Positions 48,239 to 48,871 of a DNA stretch of 48,871 bases are shown here, in pieces. How positions within the stretch are numbered: position 1 is the stretch's first letter; each line of letters begins with the position of its first letter. A program made the position numbers and the translations under genes. The notes below the pieces were generated by a model. That model ran no database searches and had not been told where the DNA came from. It worked only from the letters and a program-made list of their open reading frames with translations. The stretch comes from Candidatus Harrysmithiimonas galli. Lineage in GTDB: Bacteria; Bacillota; Bacilli; CAJFEE01. The stretch is taken from the NCBI GenBank assembly GCA_904373265.1, contig CAJFEE010000020.1, positions 1 to 48,871 on the forward strand. Direction: 5' to 3'.

Positions 48239-48415
48239 AAATCGCAAAAGCAGCAGGAACGCATAGACAAGCGCAATGCGGAGAATAAGGCTTTTATTCA
48301 AAAACAACAGGAGTTGTTGTCTGATTTAACACGTTCAATTGAAAGCATCGATGAAGATTTGAAGGAAATTAAACATCCGCATACAAAAATGATAAAATGC
48401 GTATACTTTTGTTGA
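48239..48415 (+). pseudogene. Start-less coiled-coil remnant
   Basis: A frame open from just after a TAA at 48236-48238 to TGA at 48413 reads QKQQERIDKRNAENKAFIQK, then QQELLSDLTRSIESIDEDLK and on, strongly coiled-coil in pattern, but contains no start codon in its first part and no ribosome site. It looks like the C-terminal piece of a lost gene. No family recognised. Confidence 0.4.
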
Positions 48416-48425
48416 GCACATATGT

Positions 48426-48510
48426 TATAATGTGCTTAGAACAACTGTGTGAGGTATGTCGCAAGGCACACCAAAAAGCCCAAGAGTACCAGTCTTGGGC
48501 TTTTATTATT
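48426..48510 (+). ncRNA. Antitoxin RNA of an Fst-like type I system
   Basis: TATAAT at 48426-48431 should start a short transcript near 48438 that ends at the terminator at 48474-48504. Its 5' part (48439-48472) is a direct repeat of 48609-48644, the complement of the toxin translation start, so the RNA can pair in trans with the toxin ribosome site as well as through the shared terminator. This is the layout of the par/Fst locus. It encodes no protein. Confidence 0.65.
48474..48504. terminator. Shared bidirectional terminator of toxin and antitoxin RNAs
   Basis: AAAAGCCCAAGA 48474-48485 and TCTTGGGCTTTT 48493-48504 form a perfect 12-bp stem with A and T tails on both sides, placed between the converging transcripts. 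Confidence 0.88.
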
Positions 48511-48543
48511 TACCTAAGGCAAATAATAAGGTTGGTTGCCGTT

Positions 48544-48633
48544 TTATACATTCTTTCTGTCCAACCATTTGCAGATGTAATAAGAAATCACACTCGCCAC
48601 GACAGAAAGAACCAACTGTGTAAGGTAAGCCAT
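48544..48633 (-). CDS. Fst-like type I membrane toxin, 29 residues
   Basis: GGAGG followed nine bases later by ATG at 48633 opens a 29-residue peptide: MAYLTQLVLSVVASVISYY, then ICKWLDRKNV and TAA. A single membrane segment followed by a short charged tail with KWLDR is the plan of Fst/Ldr-type toxins, which damage the membrane when not silenced. An extended -10 promoter (TGGTATAAT, at about 48690-48682 on minus) gives a short leader. Convergent with the antitoxin RNA and ending in the shared terminator. Toxicity is inferred from architecture. Confidence 0.72.
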   Translation of the reverse strand: MAYLTQLVLSVVASVISYYICKWLDRKNV

Positions 48634-48695
48634 GAGGACACACCTCCTTCCTGTTGCAGGAATGGAGTAGGCAACGAAAATATTATACCACGCTT

Positions 48696-48720
48696 AAGCA
48701 CTCAATAATGAGTGCTTTTT
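48696..48720. terminator. Small terminator between the two toxin genes
   Basis: AAGCACTCA 48696-48704 and TGAGTGCTT 48709-48717 form a perfect stem with a four-base loop, followed by T. It insulates the minus-strand toxin promoter from the divergent gene at 48815. Confidence 0.6.
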
Positions 48721-48723
48721 CTA

Positions 48724-48753
48724 TTTACAAAAAAAGCAATAACTTGCTAGAAT
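48724..48753 (+). promoter_or_regulatory. Promoter of the second toxin gene
   Basis: TTTACA 48724-48729 and TAGAAT 48748-48753 with an 18-base spacer, 62 bases before the start codon. Confidence 0.5.
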
Positions 48754-48814
48754 AGAAATCTAGGGTTACTATTTTGGCGGTTAGTCACTCTCTTTAATAA
48801 GGGGGTGATGCCTT

Positions 48815-48871
48815 ATGACTTGGATGGAATTTTTAACATTCTGCCTTGTTATTATAGGCGTTATTTCTCTT
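48815..48871 (+). CDS. Holin-like type I toxin (partial, cut by window end)
   Basis: After AAGGGGGTGATGCCTT an ATG opens MTWMEFLTFCLVIIGVISL, still open at the window edge. The ribosome site, spacing and hydrophobic start resemble the putative holin-like toxins (TxpA/BsrG group, Hol_Tox), usually about 30-60 residues with an antisense RNA at the 3' end. Only 19 codons are visible, so the assignment is provisional. Confidence 0.6.
   Translation, partial: MTWMEFLTFCLVIIGVISL

Overview
The window is low-GC chromosomal DNA from what looks like an endospore-forming Bacillota of the class Bacilli. Three things point there: a complete de novo purine operon in the same gene order as Bacillus subtilis (purEKBCSQLFMNHD), a lexA / ynzC / tkt neighbourhood like that of B. 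subtilis, and a cluster of small proteins that look like GerP spore-permeability factors and crystallin-like spore proteins. TGA is an ordinary stop codon here (it ends purE, purQ and others). The species cannot be named from the sequence alone.

Layout. 1-99: right end of an IS200/IS605-type element, including the hairpin typical of a TnpB guide RNA. 100-2127: decayed DNA holding a recognisable remnant of a LegB-like nucleotide-sugar dehydratase. 2128-15298: sigma-A promoter, guanine riboswitch, conditional terminator, the twelve-gene purine operon and its terminator. 15551-19335 (minus): a secreted peptide gene followed by three ABC permeases and an ATPase; the peptide carries an in-frame TGA in its signal sequence and the first permease is out of frame with its apparent start at an A8 tract. 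19539-22163: crystallin-like and GerP-like genes, arranged as two triplets that converge with 2 bp between their stop codons. 22408-24779: a minimal chemoreceptor and cysteine synthase. 25201-28506: lexA with its SOS box, ynzC and transketolase, without the usual yneA-yneB.

29114-32392 is a redox/ADP-ribosylation block: HxlR regulator and divergent NAD(P)-binding protein, a decayed FMN/iron-sulfur protein, then a zinc macrodomain hydrolase translationally overlapping a SirTM-type sirtuin. 33160-38088 holds glycerol kinase, a YcxB-like protein, a 51-residue membrane protein and a frameshifted DUF3781 gene coupled to a small membrane protein, separated by long gene-poor stretches. 38374-41255: topoisomerase III and a divergent lipoprotein. 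41563-48111: a VTC-type polyphosphate polymerase, a DUF4956 membrane protein, a CotH-like kinase and a large YfhO-GtrA fusion, probably a cell-surface system. 48239-48871: a probable Fst-like type I toxin-antitoxin locus with convergent toxin and antisense RNAs, followed directly by the start of a second, holin-like toxin gene cut by the window edge.

The main candidates for under-described biology are the split, convergent GerP-like set; the SirTM-macrodomain pair without lipoyl partners; the VTC/DUF4956/CotH/YfhO-GtrA group; and the twin type I toxin region. Gene decay is a theme: at least five recognisable broken genes lie between the intact operons.
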